Positions 17,912 through 28,173 are shown, counted from the stretch's first letter. The stretch is DNA of 64,000 bases from Actinopolyspora halophila DSM 43834 (GCF_000371785.1 NZ_AQUI01000002.1:1963276-2027275), one strand, 5' to 3'. Numbers and translations: made by a program. The notes: generated from the letters alone by a model not told the origin.

Positions 17912-19341
17912 CCCACCGGCTGTTGCGTACGGTCCGGCAGCACTGGTTACTGGCGCTGTTCCTGCTGGCCGGGGTGTTGCTGCGTGTCCTCGTGGAGGTC
18001 GCTTACCAGCCCGCGCTGCTGTACATCGACTCCACCCGGTACCTGAGGGACCTCGGGGTGTTCGACCCCAGCAACATCAATCCGATCGGCTACGAGCTGC
18101 TGCTGCTCGGACCGGTGCTGCTGTTCGGCGATCTCGGGGTCGTCGTACTGGTCCAGCACCTGCTCGGACTCGCCCTGGCCGTGGCCGGGTACTCCCTGCT
18201 GCTGCGGTTGGGGTGCAGGCGCTGGTTGGCCGCTCTCGCGGTCACCCCGGTCCTGTTCGACGCATACCAGCTCCAGGTCGAGCACATGATCATGTCCGAC
18301 CTGCTGTTCCAGCTGCTGTTGCTGACCGTGCTCATCCTGTTGACCTGGTGGGGCACTCCGGGGCCACGGCTCGCTCTCGTCGCCGGGTGCGTGCTGGCGA
18401 CCTCGGTGCTGGTTCGCCTGGTGGGGCTCACCCTCGTCGTCCCGGCGGCCGTGTTCGTGTTGTTGGCCGCCGGATTGCGGCCGCGGGACGGCTGGAAACG
18501 TCGGTTGCGTGCCGGAGGCGCCCTCGCGGGGGGTTTCGTGCTCGTGCTTGCCGGGTATGCGGGTTACCACATGGTCTGGACCGGAGTTCCCGCGCTCGGT
18601 GGCTCGACTGGCAGCGTCGTGTTCGGTCGCACGGCGATGGTGGCCAAGTGCGACGAGTTGGACCTCACCAAGGCGCAGCGGGTGGTGTGCCCGAAGGAAC
18701 CGGTGGCCGAGCGCAAGCGCAACGGGATCGACTACTACATCCACTTTTTCCACAACCAGGTCGATGCCGATAAGCTGCCCGAAGACACGAGCTACTCGAT
18801 CGCGCAACACTCGCTGGCGTTCAAGGTGCTGCGTAGTCAGCCCCTGGACGTCTTCGGAGGTGTGGCCAAGGACTTCCTCAAGGGGTTCGCCCCCATGCGC
18901 ACCCAGTCGCCGGGGGACGTCCCGCTGTCGAGGTGGCACTTTCAGACCGAGTACCCGCTCTACTTCTCCGAATGGTCCCTGAACGGGTGGCTCGAGTACT
19001 ACGACAACGGCAGTTACTCGGTCAACGACCGAGCCGCGGGGCTTCTGCGCACCTATCAACAGAGCGGGGGATATACTCCCGGCACTGTCCTTGGTTTGGC
19101 GTTGCTCGTTGCTATCGCGGCGATTCTGGGGGTGGGACGAGCCAGCCGGAGCGGGCTCAGAGCGGTGTGTCTGCTTTCGGGAGGGCTGGCTTCGGCCGCA
19201 CTCTTCACGGCGGCGGCCATGGAGTTCTCCTGGCGATATCAACTTCCCGGACTGGTGCTGCTGCCCCTGGCCGGGGCACTGGGTATCACAGCTATAACCG
19301 GCCGCCGAACCGACACGAAGGGTTCCACGACGAACCGGTAG
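17908..19341 (+). CDS. Integral membrane glycosyltransferase-like protein
   Basis: About 477 residues with roughly ten hydrophobic segments, an N-terminal Y-I-D-S-T-R-Y luminal loop after the first segment, and a large extracytoplasmic loop (about residues 240-370). This resembles polyprenyl-phosphate-dependent GT-C transferases of the ArnT/PMT group, although I see no diagnostic motif beyond the acidic first loop. It overlaps the epimerase by 4 nt and is followed by a GT2 enzyme of the polyprenyl-phosphate hexose synthase type. This is the expected trio of sugar donor maker, carrier loader and membrane transferase. Confidence 0.75.
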   Translation: MTHRLLRTVRQHWLLALFLLAGVLLRVLVEVAYQPALLYIDSTRYLRDLGVFDPSNINPIGYELLLLGPVLLFGDLGVVVLVQHLLGLALAVAGYSLLLRLGCRRWLAALAVTPVLFDAYQLQVEHMIMSDLLFQLLLLTVLILLTWWGTPGPRLALVAGCVLATSVLVRLVGLTLVVPAAVFVLLAAGLRPRDGWKRRLRAGGALAGGFVLVLAGYAGYHMVWTGVPALGGSTGSVVFGRTAMVAKCDELDLTKAQRVVCPKEPVAERKRNGIDYYIHFFHNQVDADKLPEDTSYSIAQHSLAFKVLRSQPLDVFGGVAKDFLKGFAPMRTQSPGDVPLSRWHFQTEYPLYFSEWSLNGWLEYYDNGSYSVNDRAAGLLRTYQQSGGYTPGTVLGLALLVAIAAILGVGRASRSGLRAVCLLSGGLASAALFTAAAMEFSWRYQLPGLVLLPLAGALGITAITGRRTDTKGSTTNR

Positions 19342-19369
19342 CCGAGATCACGGCCTGAAGGAGCATGAG

Positions 19370-20218
19370 ATGTCGACGACCTTTCCGGACGAGGTCGACC
19401 AGGACGCGTTGGCCGATTACGCCACGCGCTACGGCGATCACCGGTTCGCCCCGGTAGTTGTGTTGATCGCCGCCTACAACGAGCAGGACGCCATCCCCTC
19501 CGTGCTGGACGGGATGCCCGGGGCGAGCTGCGGTCTGAACGTGGACACCCTGGTCGTGGTGGACGGTGCCACCGACGCCACGGCCGAGGCGGCGGCACGT
19601 CACGGTGCCTACACCTGCACGGCTCCGAAGAACCGGGGCCAGGGAGCCGCGTTGCGGCTCGGCTACCGACTGGCTGCCGAGCGTGGGGCACGCTACGTGG
19701 TGACCACCGACGCCGACGGGCAGTACGAGATCGAGGAGCTTCCCAGCCTGTTGCGCCCGCTCATCGACGACGAGGCCGACTTCGTGACCGGATCGCGACG
19801 TTTGGGCAGCAGCGAGAACCCCCAGTTGTTGCGTCGCATGGGCACTTATGTGTTCGCGTGGCTCGTCAGCGTCATGACCGGCCAGCGCATCACGGACACC
19901 TCGTTCGGGTTCCGTGCCATGCGCGTCGAGGTCCCCAACTCGGTGCGCCTGGAGCAGCAGCAGTACCAGTCCTCGGAGTTGTTGGTCGGAGTGTTGGCAC
20001 GCGGTTACCGCGTTCGGGAGCGTGCCATGACCATGCGGCAGCGAGTCGCGGGGTTCAGCAAGAAGGGCAACAACATGCTCTACGGGTACCGCTACACCAA
20101 GGTGGTGCTCGGCACCTGGATGCGTGAGCGCAGGGCCCGGCGCGTGATGCAGGCTTCGGCCGGATCGGCCTCTTCCGACGAACAGGTCAACGAGCCGGCT
20201 CGTGCCGCCGGTGACTAG
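19370..20218 (+). CDS. GT2 glycosyltransferase, polyprenyl-phosphate sugar synthase type
   Basis: 282 residues with a GT-A fold: VVLIAAYNEQDAIPSVLDGM opening, VVDGATDAT, DADGQYE (metal-binding DXD-like), and the GSRRLG and TDTSFGFRAM elements typical of dolichol/polyprenyl-phosphate sugar synthases. It should load a sugar onto undecaprenyl phosphate at the cytoplasmic face. It lies 28 bp after the membrane transferase. Its 3' end overlaps the convergent GtrA gene by 32 bp. The donor sugar is unknown; the operon encodes a nucleotide-sugar epimerase. Confidence 0.88.
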   Translation: MSTTFPDEVDQDALADYATRYGDHRFAPVVVLIAAYNEQDAIPSVLDGMPGASCGLNVDTLVVVDGATDATAEAAARHGAYTCTAPKNRGQGAALRLGYRLAAERGARYVVTTDADGQYEIEELPSLLRPLIDDEADFVTGSRRLGSSENPQLLRRMGTYVFAWLVSVMTGQRITDTSFGFRAMRVEVPNSVRLEQQQYQSSELLVGVLARGYRVRERAMTMRQRVAGFSKKGNNMLYGYRYTKVVLGTWMRERRARRVMQASAGSASSDEQVNEPARAAGD

Positions 20219-20669
20219 GGAAGACCACCCGATCCATCAGGAAGAACTTGACCACGAACATCAACAGATAGGTCCCCAGATAGGCCCCCCAGACCAGCGT
20301 GACTCGTGGGGTGGCGGATTCGGCGAACAGATGCAGGGCAAGAGTTTCAGCGTAGTTGGCGGCTGTTCCGGCGATCAGCACGGTGGCCACCGAGACGGGG
20401 AGGAATCGGGCGAGTTCGCCACGCAGCCCACTGCGCCCCCTGCTGCCCCAGGTTCTCCGGTTCAGCAGGAAATTGGGGACGGCTCCTGCCAACCAGCCCA
20501 GCACCGTGGACAGGATCGGCATGGAGCTGAGCGAGTAGGAAAGCAGGAACACGAGCTGACTACTGACTGTAGCTACGGCGGAAGCTCCGGCGAAACGGCG
20601 GAGCAGTCGCCAGTAGCGACGTGCGCCTCCGGTGGGCTGTTGTGCTTCCGGCCCCGAGGTGGCGGCCAC
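20187..20669 (-). CDS. GtrA family membrane protein
   Basis: 160 residues with four hydrophobic segments and the GtrA/DPMS-like domain (RFAGASAVATVSSQLVFLLS, NFLLNRRTWGSRG). GtrA-type proteins are thought to flip polyprenyl-phosphate sugars. The GTG start at 20669 has AGGGAG upstream. It is convergent with the GT2 gene and overlaps it tail-to-tail by 32 bp, while the function clearly belongs with that cluster. The gene is divergent from the SQD1 homolog. Confidence 0.85.
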   Translation of the reverse strand: MAATSGPEAQQPTGGARRYWRLLRRFAGASAVATVSSQLVFLLSYSLSSMPILSTVLGWLAGAVPNFLLNRRTWGSRGRSGLRGELARFLPVSVATVLIAGTAANYAETLALHLFAESATPRVTLVWGAYLGTYLLMFVVKFFLMDRVVFPSHRRHEPAR

Positions 20670-22161
<1,492 letters not shown>

Positions 22162-22197
22162 CAGCCGCTTACAGCGGTTCACGAGTGGCCGCGGGGA

Positions 22198-22668
22198 TTA
22201 CCGGCTCCGGGCGGGACGAGCCGAGCTCGCGGCCACTCCGCTGATCAGTGTTCCTATCGCGAGTCCCAGCAACACGTTCAACACGCACGTGGCGATTTGT
22301 GTTTCCAGCGTCGCCGTGGTGGTGAACGGTCGTACAGCCACCGCGACCGTCGCGAGGGCGACTATCCAGCCGAAGAAGATCGTCGGTCGCGGTGTGCTCA
22401 GCAGCAGCAGGTGCATCAGCCCGGTCGCGAGCAGTGCCGCCACGGCCGCGAGCAAACACATCCAGACCGTACTGACGTCACCGAGCGTGCCGTAGCGCGA
22501 CGGCCCGAGCACGGGGATCCGAAGGACCCCGCGAGCGATCACCAGCCCTACCAGGGCGACCAGCAGCGCGACGAGAGCCGTGGCCGCTCCTCCTGTCCAC
22601 AGCTGACGCACGTTGATCCCCGGACGACCGGAGCCGCCACCCGTCGGTCGAGTCTCCTCCTCGGGCAC
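22198..22668 (-). CDS. DUF6069-like membrane protein
   Basis: About 156 residues with four hydrophobic segments separated by short loops (MHLLLLSTPRPTIFFGWIVA is the most characteristic stretch). It resembles the actinobacterial DUF6069 family by recall; function is unknown. GTG 22668 is preferred because GGGAGG lies 6 nt upstream; the frame stays open to 22734. It is convergent with the SQD1-like gene across 36 bp. Confidence 0.7.
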   Translation of the reverse strand: MPEEETRPTGGGSGRPGINVRQLWTGGAATALVALLVALVGLVIARGVLRIPVLGPSRYGTLGDVSTVWMCLLAAVAALLATGLMHLLLLSTPRPTIFFGWIVALATVAVAVRPFTTTATLETQIATCVLNVLLGLAIGTLISGVAASSARPARSR

Positions 22669-23450
22669 CGGCACCCTCCCGACAGCGACGAAACCGGGCA
22701 ACGACAGTCGATGTTCGCGGCAGGTGCGGTACACCGCAACGCCTGTCCCGCTTCCTCACTCCAACGAGTGGTCGTGTCTCGGATGTCCCCGAGCCGGTCC
22801 GCTGAGGGGTGGGGCAGTGGGAGGCGGGGAAACGAGCGCAGCCGGGAAAAGAACACTTTTTCGCATACTGTGACGTTCCGGGTGTCGTGCGGCGTCACGC
22901 GTCGTTTCCCGGGGCGTACCTCGCATTCGCGTGTCGGACATCACTTTGGCGGCTTGTTTGCTTTAACGTAGCCCCCGATGTGTTCATTCGATCATTTATC
23001 CGGTGGGCTACATTGCCGCTTTTCGCGATCTCGGAGAGATCGCGATTCCGGAGGTTCTTGATCCGGAATGAGTCGACAACGTGGATCTTACCCACTTCTT
23101 TCTTGTGGCTTTACCAGGGACTTCGTCGAGAAAGCCGCTCACGGATCCCGTGGTCCCCCTGGATCGGCCCGCGCTGCCCCGTGTCGTAGTCGGAGGCGCG
23201 GTGAGCCAAGTATGCGTTTGGTTGCAGCGTTATCGGAGTGCAATCCGCTTATGAACACATAGAGTGCTTGCATGCGTGGCACCTGTGCTTCTGCTCTGCA
23301 TCCAAAGGGTGAGAGCTTGAAGCTTTGGATACATAAAGCTACGTTGCAGCCGGTACGTCACGGTTCGGTCACGACGCACTTCGACCCCCGAGGAGTGCAC
23401 CCGACCCCCGACGGGATGTGTCCGAACCTCCCCGAGACGGAAAGGCGAGC
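22669..23450. other. Long intergenic leader upstream of the M23 peptidase
   Basis: About 780 bp with no supportable gene. The section 22980-23340 is less GC-rich than its surroundings and full of inverted repeats, described in the next entry. The part 22670-22980 shows nothing specific. Confidence 0.5.
23023..23340 (+). promoter_or_regulatory. Hairpin-rich leader of the M23 peptidase gene
   Basis: Successive perfect inverted repeats: TCGCGATCTC (23023-23032) with GAGATCGCGA (23036-23045); ATTCCGGA (23045-23052) with TCCGGAAT (23062-23069); GCTCAC (23137-23142) with GTGAGC (23201-23206); ATCCAAAG (23300-23307) with CTTTGGAT (23323-23330). The last competes with AGCTT-G-AAGCT (23314-23324) and with AGCTTT/AAAGCT around 23321-23340, so alternative folds are mutually exclusive. 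This could be a cis-regulatory RNA or clustered operators. I did not find the c-di-AMP (ydaO) riboswitch core. Confidence 0.4.
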
Positions 23451-24407
23451 ATGGCCGACAAGCATGACGAGGACGGTCGCAACAAGTTCTCCGCCCTCAA
23501 GTCACGTATCCCCGAATCCCTTCGCAATTCGTTTTCGAGTTCCGGGCACAACCCGGCCCGTAACAAGATTCTTGCCGGCGTGGTCGCCGCAGGAGCTTTC
23601 GTCGCGGTCGGATCTCCGCTGGTCGCGGTGACCAACGAGGACGGCGGAGGATCGCAGAACCGTGATGTCGCTCCGGTGGCGGAACAACGTCCCCTGAGCG
23701 CGGCCGTCAACGGCACCCCCGAATCCCCCGAGTCCGTGAAGCTGCCCAGTGGTGAGTCGAACGGCGACGACGGGGAGAAGCAGAACCTGGACAAGAGCAA
23801 GCAGGTGCGCCAGCAGCGTGCCGCCGAGAAGGCGAAGCAGGCCGAGGCGGAGCGCAAGGCGGAACAGGAAGAGGCCGTCCAGCAGCAGGCCGCGAAGAAG
23901 AAGGAACTCGCCCGTCAGGCCGAGCAGCAGGACGCCGACCAGCAGGACAAGGCGGACAAGCAGGAGGAGCAGCCGCAGGCCAAGGCCGCTCCGAAGGCGG
24001 CCGAGGCACCTGATTCCACACCGAACAAGCTGGTCGAGAAAGGGTTCCTCACCTCGGGCTTCCACACCCGCGGTGGTACGCACGCCGGTATCGACATCGG
24101 AGCCGACACGGGAACACCGATCTACGCTCCGCAAGCGGGTACCGTGATCAGTTCCGGTCCCGCCAGCGGATTCGGTATGTGGGTCCGCGTGCAGCACGAT
24201 AACGGCGAGGTCACCGTCTACGGTCACATCAACAGCTCGCAGGTCAGCGTCGGCCAGCGAGTCGAGGCCGGACAACAGATCGCCACCGTCGGCAGTCGCG
24301 GACAGTCGACCGGGCCGCACCTGCACTTCGAGGTCCGTGTCGGCCCCGGGGCGCAGGAGCTCAACCCGATTCCGTGGTTGCAGCAGCGAGGCCTGAACCT
24401 CGGCTGA
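23451..24407 (+). CDS. M23 family metallopeptidase with coiled-coil stalk
   Basis: 318 residues. One membrane segment near residues 38-60 is followed by a charged coiled coil rich in Glu, Gln, Lys and Ala (about 108-185), then a LytM/M23 domain. Zinc ligands are H211 and D215 (HAGID) plus H290/H292 in HLHFE. It should cleave peptidoglycan cross-bridges outside the membrane, or activate another hydrolase. ATG 23451 is preferred (GAAAGG upstream); GTG 23418 is possible. The stalk resembles EnvC- and NlpD-like hydrolase regulators. Confidence 0.92.
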   Translation: MADKHDEDGRNKFSALKSRIPESLRNSFSSSGHNPARNKILAGVVAAGAFVAVGSPLVAVTNEDGGGSQNRDVAPVAEQRPLSAAVNGTPESPESVKLPSGESNGDDGEKQNLDKSKQVRQQRAAEKAKQAEAERKAEQEEAVQQQAAKKKELARQAEQQDADQQDKADKQEEQPQAKAAPKAAEAPDSTPNKLVEKGFLTSGFHTRGGTHAGIDIGADTGTPIYAPQAGTVISSGPASGFGMWVRVQHDNGEVTVYGHINSSQVSVGQRVEAGQQIATVGSRGQSTGPHLHFEVRVGPGAQELNPIPWLQQRGLNLG

Positions 24408-24917
24408 CGCCCACGGCGAGTCGTTGCCGGGGGACCGTGCTCCCCCCGACGCCGGTTCCCCGGCAACTTTCCAACCGAATGCTCCCGGGATCGGACCACG
24501 GGACACGAGCAGCGGTACTCGGGCGGGCACCCGTTCCCGAGACGGGCGGTAGGTTCCGTCCCCGCACCGCCGCGTGGAGCGAGGCGCGAAAAGCCTGCCG
24601 GGACCGGGACGTGGAACGGGGCCGCTCAGTTCGAGCGGCCCCGTCCTCGTGGAATGCCCGCACGAGCGCGAGCGAGGGGTTTCCGAACCCCGGCGGAGGC
24701 ACTGGTGTTTCCCGGGCGGGTCGTTGACCGGGACGGGGGCTCCCAGATGGGGCCGAGGCACCCCGATCAGCCGGCTCCGCCGCGGGGCTCCCGCGTGTGT
24801 TCTCCCGACGACCCCGATGTTGTGTGGGCCGTTCCCCGCCGTCGGGGAAGCAGCTCACCAGCCCGCGGGGGCTCCGCCGAGTAGCCGGCCACGACGGGGA
24901 AGCACGGAAGGCACCGG
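24408..24917. other. Intergenic region between convergent M23 and sigF genes
   Basis: 510 bp of GC-rich DNA with no supported gene; the only clear element is the hairpin at 24617-24643. Confidence 0.5.
24617..24643. terminator. Probable bidirectional terminator
   Basis: CGGGGCCGCTC, AGTTC loop, GAGCGGCCCCG: a perfect 11-bp stem between convergent genes. Confidence 0.7.
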
Positions 24918-25727
24918 TCAGTCCTTCACCGGCTCGGGGGGCACGTCCACCTCTATGCGCTCCCGCAGCCAGCTCAAGGTACGTGCGAGCAGGCGTGACA
25001 CGTGCATCTGGGAGATACCGATCTGCTCGGCGATCTGGGTCTGCGTCATCGACTTGAAGAAACGCAGCACCAGGATGCGTCGTTCCCGCTCGCCGAGTTC
25101 CTCGAGCAGGGGGCGGATCGCGGCGCGATTCTCCACCTCGTCCAGCTCGGTGTCGGAAGAACCGATGGCATCGCCGAGCGGTATCTCGTCGGTGTCGCTG
25201 AGCAGCTCGTCGAGGGAACTGCTCCGGTAGGCGTTGCCCGCCTCCAGACCTTGGTGAACCTCGTCCCTGCTGATACCGAGATGACCGGCTATTTCGCTGG
25301 GAGTGGGGGCTCTGCCCAGGTTCTGCGAGAGCGTGGAGATCGCCGAGGAAATGGACAGATGCCTTTCCTGCAGGCGTCGTGGTACTCGTACCGTCCAGCC
25401 GGTGTCCCGGAAATGGCGCCGCACTTCGCCCATGATGGTGGGAACGGCGTAAGAGAGGAAATCGACACCCCGTTGCGGGTCGAATCGATCCACGGCGTTG
25501 ATCAGGCCGAGGGTGGCCACCTGGATGAGGTCCTCCTGAGCCTCACCCCGGTTGCTGAACCTCCGCGCTATGTGCTGTGCGATGGGCAGGTGTTCGGTCA
25601 CCAACCTGTCCCGCAGCTCGGCGTAGCGCCGATCCGCTTTGTCCAACCCCGCGAACTCGACGAATAACGGGGTCAGTTCCTCATAGTTCTGACCTCGGTA
25701 GGCGTGCTCGGAGTCCGCCTGCGTCAC
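24918..25727 (-). CDS. sigF: SigB/SigF/SigG family RNA polymerase sigma factor
   Basis: 269 residues with sigma regions 2 (HIARRFSNRGEAQEDLIQVA, AVDRFDPQRGVDF), 3 and 4 (FFKSMTQTQIAEQIGISQMH). The general-stress/sporulation group reads GTTT/GGGTAT promoters. Its ATG overlaps the stop of the upstream anti-sigma gene (ATGA), the classic rsbW-sig arrangement that keeps the two in balance. No anti-anti-sigma gene is adjacent. A matching promoter upstream of the pair suggests autoregulation. The symbol follows actinobacterial usage and could equally be sigB. Confidence 0.93.
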   Translation of the reverse strand: MTQADSEHAYRGQNYEELTPLFVEFAGLDKADRRYAELRDRLVTEHLPIAQHIARRFSNRGEAQEDLIQVATLGLINAVDRFDPQRGVDFLSYAVPTIMGEVRRHFRDTGWTVRVPRRLQERHLSISSAISTLSQNLGRAPTPSEIAGHLGISRDEVHQGLEAGNAYRSSSLDELLSDTDEIPLGDAIGSSDTELDEVENRAAIRPLLEELGERERRILVLRFFKSMTQTQIAEQIGISQMHVSRLLARTLSWLRERIEVDVPPEPVKD

Positions 25728-26200
25728 TCGTGGACCATCCGTCCCTTACTCAGCTGTATACGCACGACGTGCCCGTCAGCGTGCTCTTCCGATTCCTGGA
25801 CCGAGGATGCCACGTTGTCCGACAACGCGCTCAGTACACGCCAGCTGAACGTGTTCTTGCGCGGTCCGGAGGCATCCGGACTGTTCACCTCGGCGGTGAA
25901 CTCCAGTACGTCGTTCTCGGTCCGGAAACGTCCCACCAGCTGACTCTGCTCAGCGGCGATACGGATCAGCGACGAACAGGCCTCGTCCACGGCCAGTCGC
26001 AGGTCGGCGATGGTGTCGACGTCGAAGTCGGCACGCATGGCCAGGTCACCGACCACGGCGCGCATGACGGGAAGTTGTTCGGGATCGGCCATGACCCGTA
26101 CTTCGACCACGTGCGGGTCTCCGTCCGTGCTCGGTGCTTGCGGGTTCGGCGCGGAACTTTCCACAGATGCCTGGTGGCGATCCGGCTGGGATGCTGACAC
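25724..26200 (-). CDS. rsbW: RsbW-type anti-sigma factor
   Basis: 158 residues of the HATPase_c serine-kinase group that sequesters stress sigma factors. The N-box region reads DLRLAVDEACSSLI, but the glycine-rich ATP-lid motifs are weak, as in several actinobacterial RsbW/UsfX proteins. GTG 26200 is chosen: GAGGAG lies 5 nt upstream. Translation is coupled to the sigma factor through a 4-nt overlap. It should bind its partner sigma until released by an antagonist encoded elsewhere. Confidence 0.88.
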   Translation of the reverse strand: MSASQPDRHQASVESSAPNPQAPSTDGDPHVVEVRVMADPEQLPVMRAVVGDLAMRADFDVDTIADLRLAVDEACSSLIRIAAEQSQLVGRFRTENDVLEFTAEVNSPDASGPRKNTFSWRVLSALSDNVASSVQESEEHADGHVVRIQLSKGRMVHE

Positions 26201-26355
26201 GCGGACTCCTCGTTCCAACCTCATGCGAGACCACCGCACATCGAATCAGAGGGACGAGATCGTCCAATATCTCGGGGGTGCGATCGTGGGGAGGACGCCT
26301 TGTGCCACGGCTCGAGCAGAGACCGTGAACGGAACTGAACGCTCATAGCCGCCTG

Positions 26356-26381
26356 GTACCCGACAACGAAGCATTGCAAAC
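26356..26381 (-). promoter_or_regulatory. SigF/SigB-type promoter upstream of rsbW-sigF
   Basis: On the minus strand GTTT (26381-26378), a 16-nt spacer, and GGGTAC (26361-26356), about 155 bp upstream of rsbW. It matches the GTTT-N15-17-GGGTA(T/C) consensus of this sigma class, implying positive autoregulation. Confidence 0.6.
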
Positions 26382-26486
26382 GGATGTTCGTCGTTGCGGG
26401 CCAGGCGGCTGAGGCTGTGTTTCGTCCGGTTGTGGGGTTCGGGCCCCGGCCGCTTTCGCGCCGCGGGGCCCGTCAGCTCCCGCGGG

Positions 26487-27137
26487 TCAGACCAGGGTGC
26501 TCCAGTAGGTCCAGAACGCCTCCAGGATCAGGCCGATGACGAGCAGGTACCACAGCACCAGTACCACGGTGTGAACCCGGGCCACGCCCAGTACCAGCGG
26601 TCTGGCCGGGCCGACGGGGAGGTTCCTTCTTTCCAGGTTGTGCAGCGTGGTGTACCAGAACACCGCTATGGTCACCACCCACACCACCATGCAGTACGGG
26701 CACAGTGCGTGGATCTCGTAGAGGCTCTGCCAGATCAACCAGTGCACGAAGACGACGCCGAAGAGCGTCCCCAGCTGCATGCCGATCCAGTACCAGCGCG
26801 GCGGCCGGAAACCGGACAGTAGCGCGACACCGGTCGTGGTCACGATCGCGAAGGCGGCCACGCCGATCAGGGGGTTGGGGAACCCGAACGCCGTGGCCTG
26901 ATCGCTTTCCATCACCGAGCCGCACGAGACCACCGGGTTGATGCTGCAGCTGGTCACGTAATCGGGGTTGAGCAGGCTCAGGTACTCCTCGACGCTGAGG
27001 GCGAACGCGGCGATGAAGCCGATGCCGCCCCCGAGCAGGTAGAGCCAGCCCAGTCCGCGTCCGAAAAGCGGGGGTTCGGAGTGCTCCGTCGGGCTCCCGG
27101 GGCCCCCGTGCTGAGTCGTTTCGGCTGTCGCTGTCAC
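26487..27137 (-). CDS. Vitamin K epoxide reductase (VKOR) family protein
   Basis: 216 residues with about five membrane segments and the VKOR cysteines: a loop pair (C64, C72) and the redox CPYC motif (C146-C149). Bacterial VKOR reoxidises DsbA-like proteins and passes electrons to menaquinone, replacing DsbB. The GTG start overlaps the stop of the upstream DsbA-like gene (GTGA), so the two are coupled. The pair forms a complete oxidative folding module for exported proteins. Confidence 0.95.
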   Translation of the reverse strand: MTATAETTQHGGPGSPTEHSEPPLFGRGLGWLYLLGGGIGFIAAFALSVEEYLSLLNPDYVTSCSINPVVSCGSVMESDQATAFGFPNPLIGVAAFAIVTTTGVALLSGFRPPRWYWIGMQLGTLFGVVFVHWLIWQSLYEIHALCPYCMVVWVVTIAVFWYTTLHNLERRNLPVGPARPLVLGVARVHTVVLVLWYLLVIGLILEAFWTYWSTLV

Positions 27138-27868
27138 TTGGCCAGGGCTCCGTCCAGTTTCTCACGCAGGTGCTGCGCCGGGTCGCCTCCGCGCTCGAAC
27201 TCGACCTTCTTGCCGTCCAGGAAGTAGGTGGGAGTCGCCGAGACCCCGGCCTCCTGGCCGTCGGCCCTGTCCTCGTCGATGCTCTGCTGCACCTGGTCGG
27301 ACTGCATGTCCTCGTGGAACTTGTCCACGTCCAGGCCGATCTGCTCGGCGAACTTGGTGAACTGCTCCTGGGCGCGTTGCTCGTCGCTGCTCACGTTCTG
27401 CCCGCCGGAGGCAGCCGCCCAGGAGGAGTAGTTGTCGAACACCTTGTGATACATCTGCTCGAACTCGCCCTGCATGGCGGCCGCCTCGGTGGCTCGCGCC
27501 GCGGGCTCGGCCAGGGGGTGTGCGTTCAGCGGGAAGTTCCGCACCACGAAGTTGATCTTCCCGTCGTACTCCTGCTCGATCTTGGTGTTCACGGTCTGGT
27601 AGTAGGAGTGGCAGCTGGGGCACTGGTAGTCGGCGAACTCGACCAGGGTGGGAGCGCCCTCCCCCCCGTCGAGCACCTTGTTGCTCCCCTCGGGGTGCAG
27701 CACGGAGGCAGCGACCTTGTCCGAGCCGTTGGTGGAGTTGGAGTTGCCGCCTCCGAAGAACACGACGCCACCGATGACTGCCACCGCTACGACCAGCACG
27801 ATCGCGGTGAGGATGATGTTGGTCGAAGCCCCGCTGCGCTTCGCCATCGGGTTGGTTGTCTTGGGCAT
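27134..27868 (-). CDS. Membrane-anchored DsbA-like thiol oxidoreductase
   Basis: 244 residues. An N-terminal membrane anchor (about 17-39) is followed by a thioredoxin-fold domain of the DsbA/Thioredoxin_4 type with active site CPSC (C83, C86). The cis-proline region is SATPTYFLDG. It introduces disulfides into exported proteins and is recycled by the VKOR encoded immediately downstream with overlapping codons. The start is well placed before the basic residues of the anchor. Confidence 0.94.
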   Translation of the reverse strand: MPKTTNPMAKRSGASTNIILTAIVLVVAVAVIGGVVFFGGGNSNSTNGSDKVAASVLHPEGSNKVLDGGEGAPTLVEFADYQCPSCHSYYQTVNTKIEQEYDGKINFVVRNFPLNAHPLAEPAARATEAAAMQGEFEQMYHKVFDNYSSWAAASGGQNVSSDEQRAQEQFTKFAEQIGLDVDKFHEDMQSDQVQQSIDEDRADGQEAGVSATPTYFLDGKKVEFERGGDPAQHLREKLDGALAK

Positions 27869-28173
27869 CGGCCTGTTACACCTTCGACGGTCGGTTCGCG
27901 CGAGGACTGCTCGCGCACGGACGTTTGGGTCAGTTTCCCCTACTCACACGATCGTGAAATCCGCCGGGGTGGGTCATATCACCCCGGTGGGGGTGGGGGC
28001 TGCGCTGTGGCAGTTGTTCGCCACCATCATGCCCGTGGTGGAGTCCGATTTGTTCGCTCGCCTGGGTGAACTCGACTACGCTCGGCGATCCACAAGGGGG
28101 CGGAACGAGAGCCGGTGGGTTCCCCGTCGCGGCGGACGGGGCGGACCACCGGACGAACGTCGGGGCGAACCGC
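27869..28173. other. Intergenic region upstream of the DsbA-like gene
   Basis: 305 bp with no supported gene. It contains the 27964-27987 hairpin and a likely promoter region for the thiol-oxidation operon that I could not pin down. Confidence 0.4.
27964..27987 (-). terminator. Hairpin upstream of the DsbA-like gene
   Basis: CCGGGGTG, 8-nt loop, CACCCCGG: a perfect 8-bp inverted repeat about 96 bp upstream of the DsbA-like start. It may terminate the small upstream gene or act as an operator. Confidence 0.4.

Noticed and set aside
23023-23450. c-di-AMP (ydaO) riboswitch before the M23 gene
   Set aside because: The expected conserved core sequences were not found, although the region is rich in hairpins; reported only as an unassigned leader.
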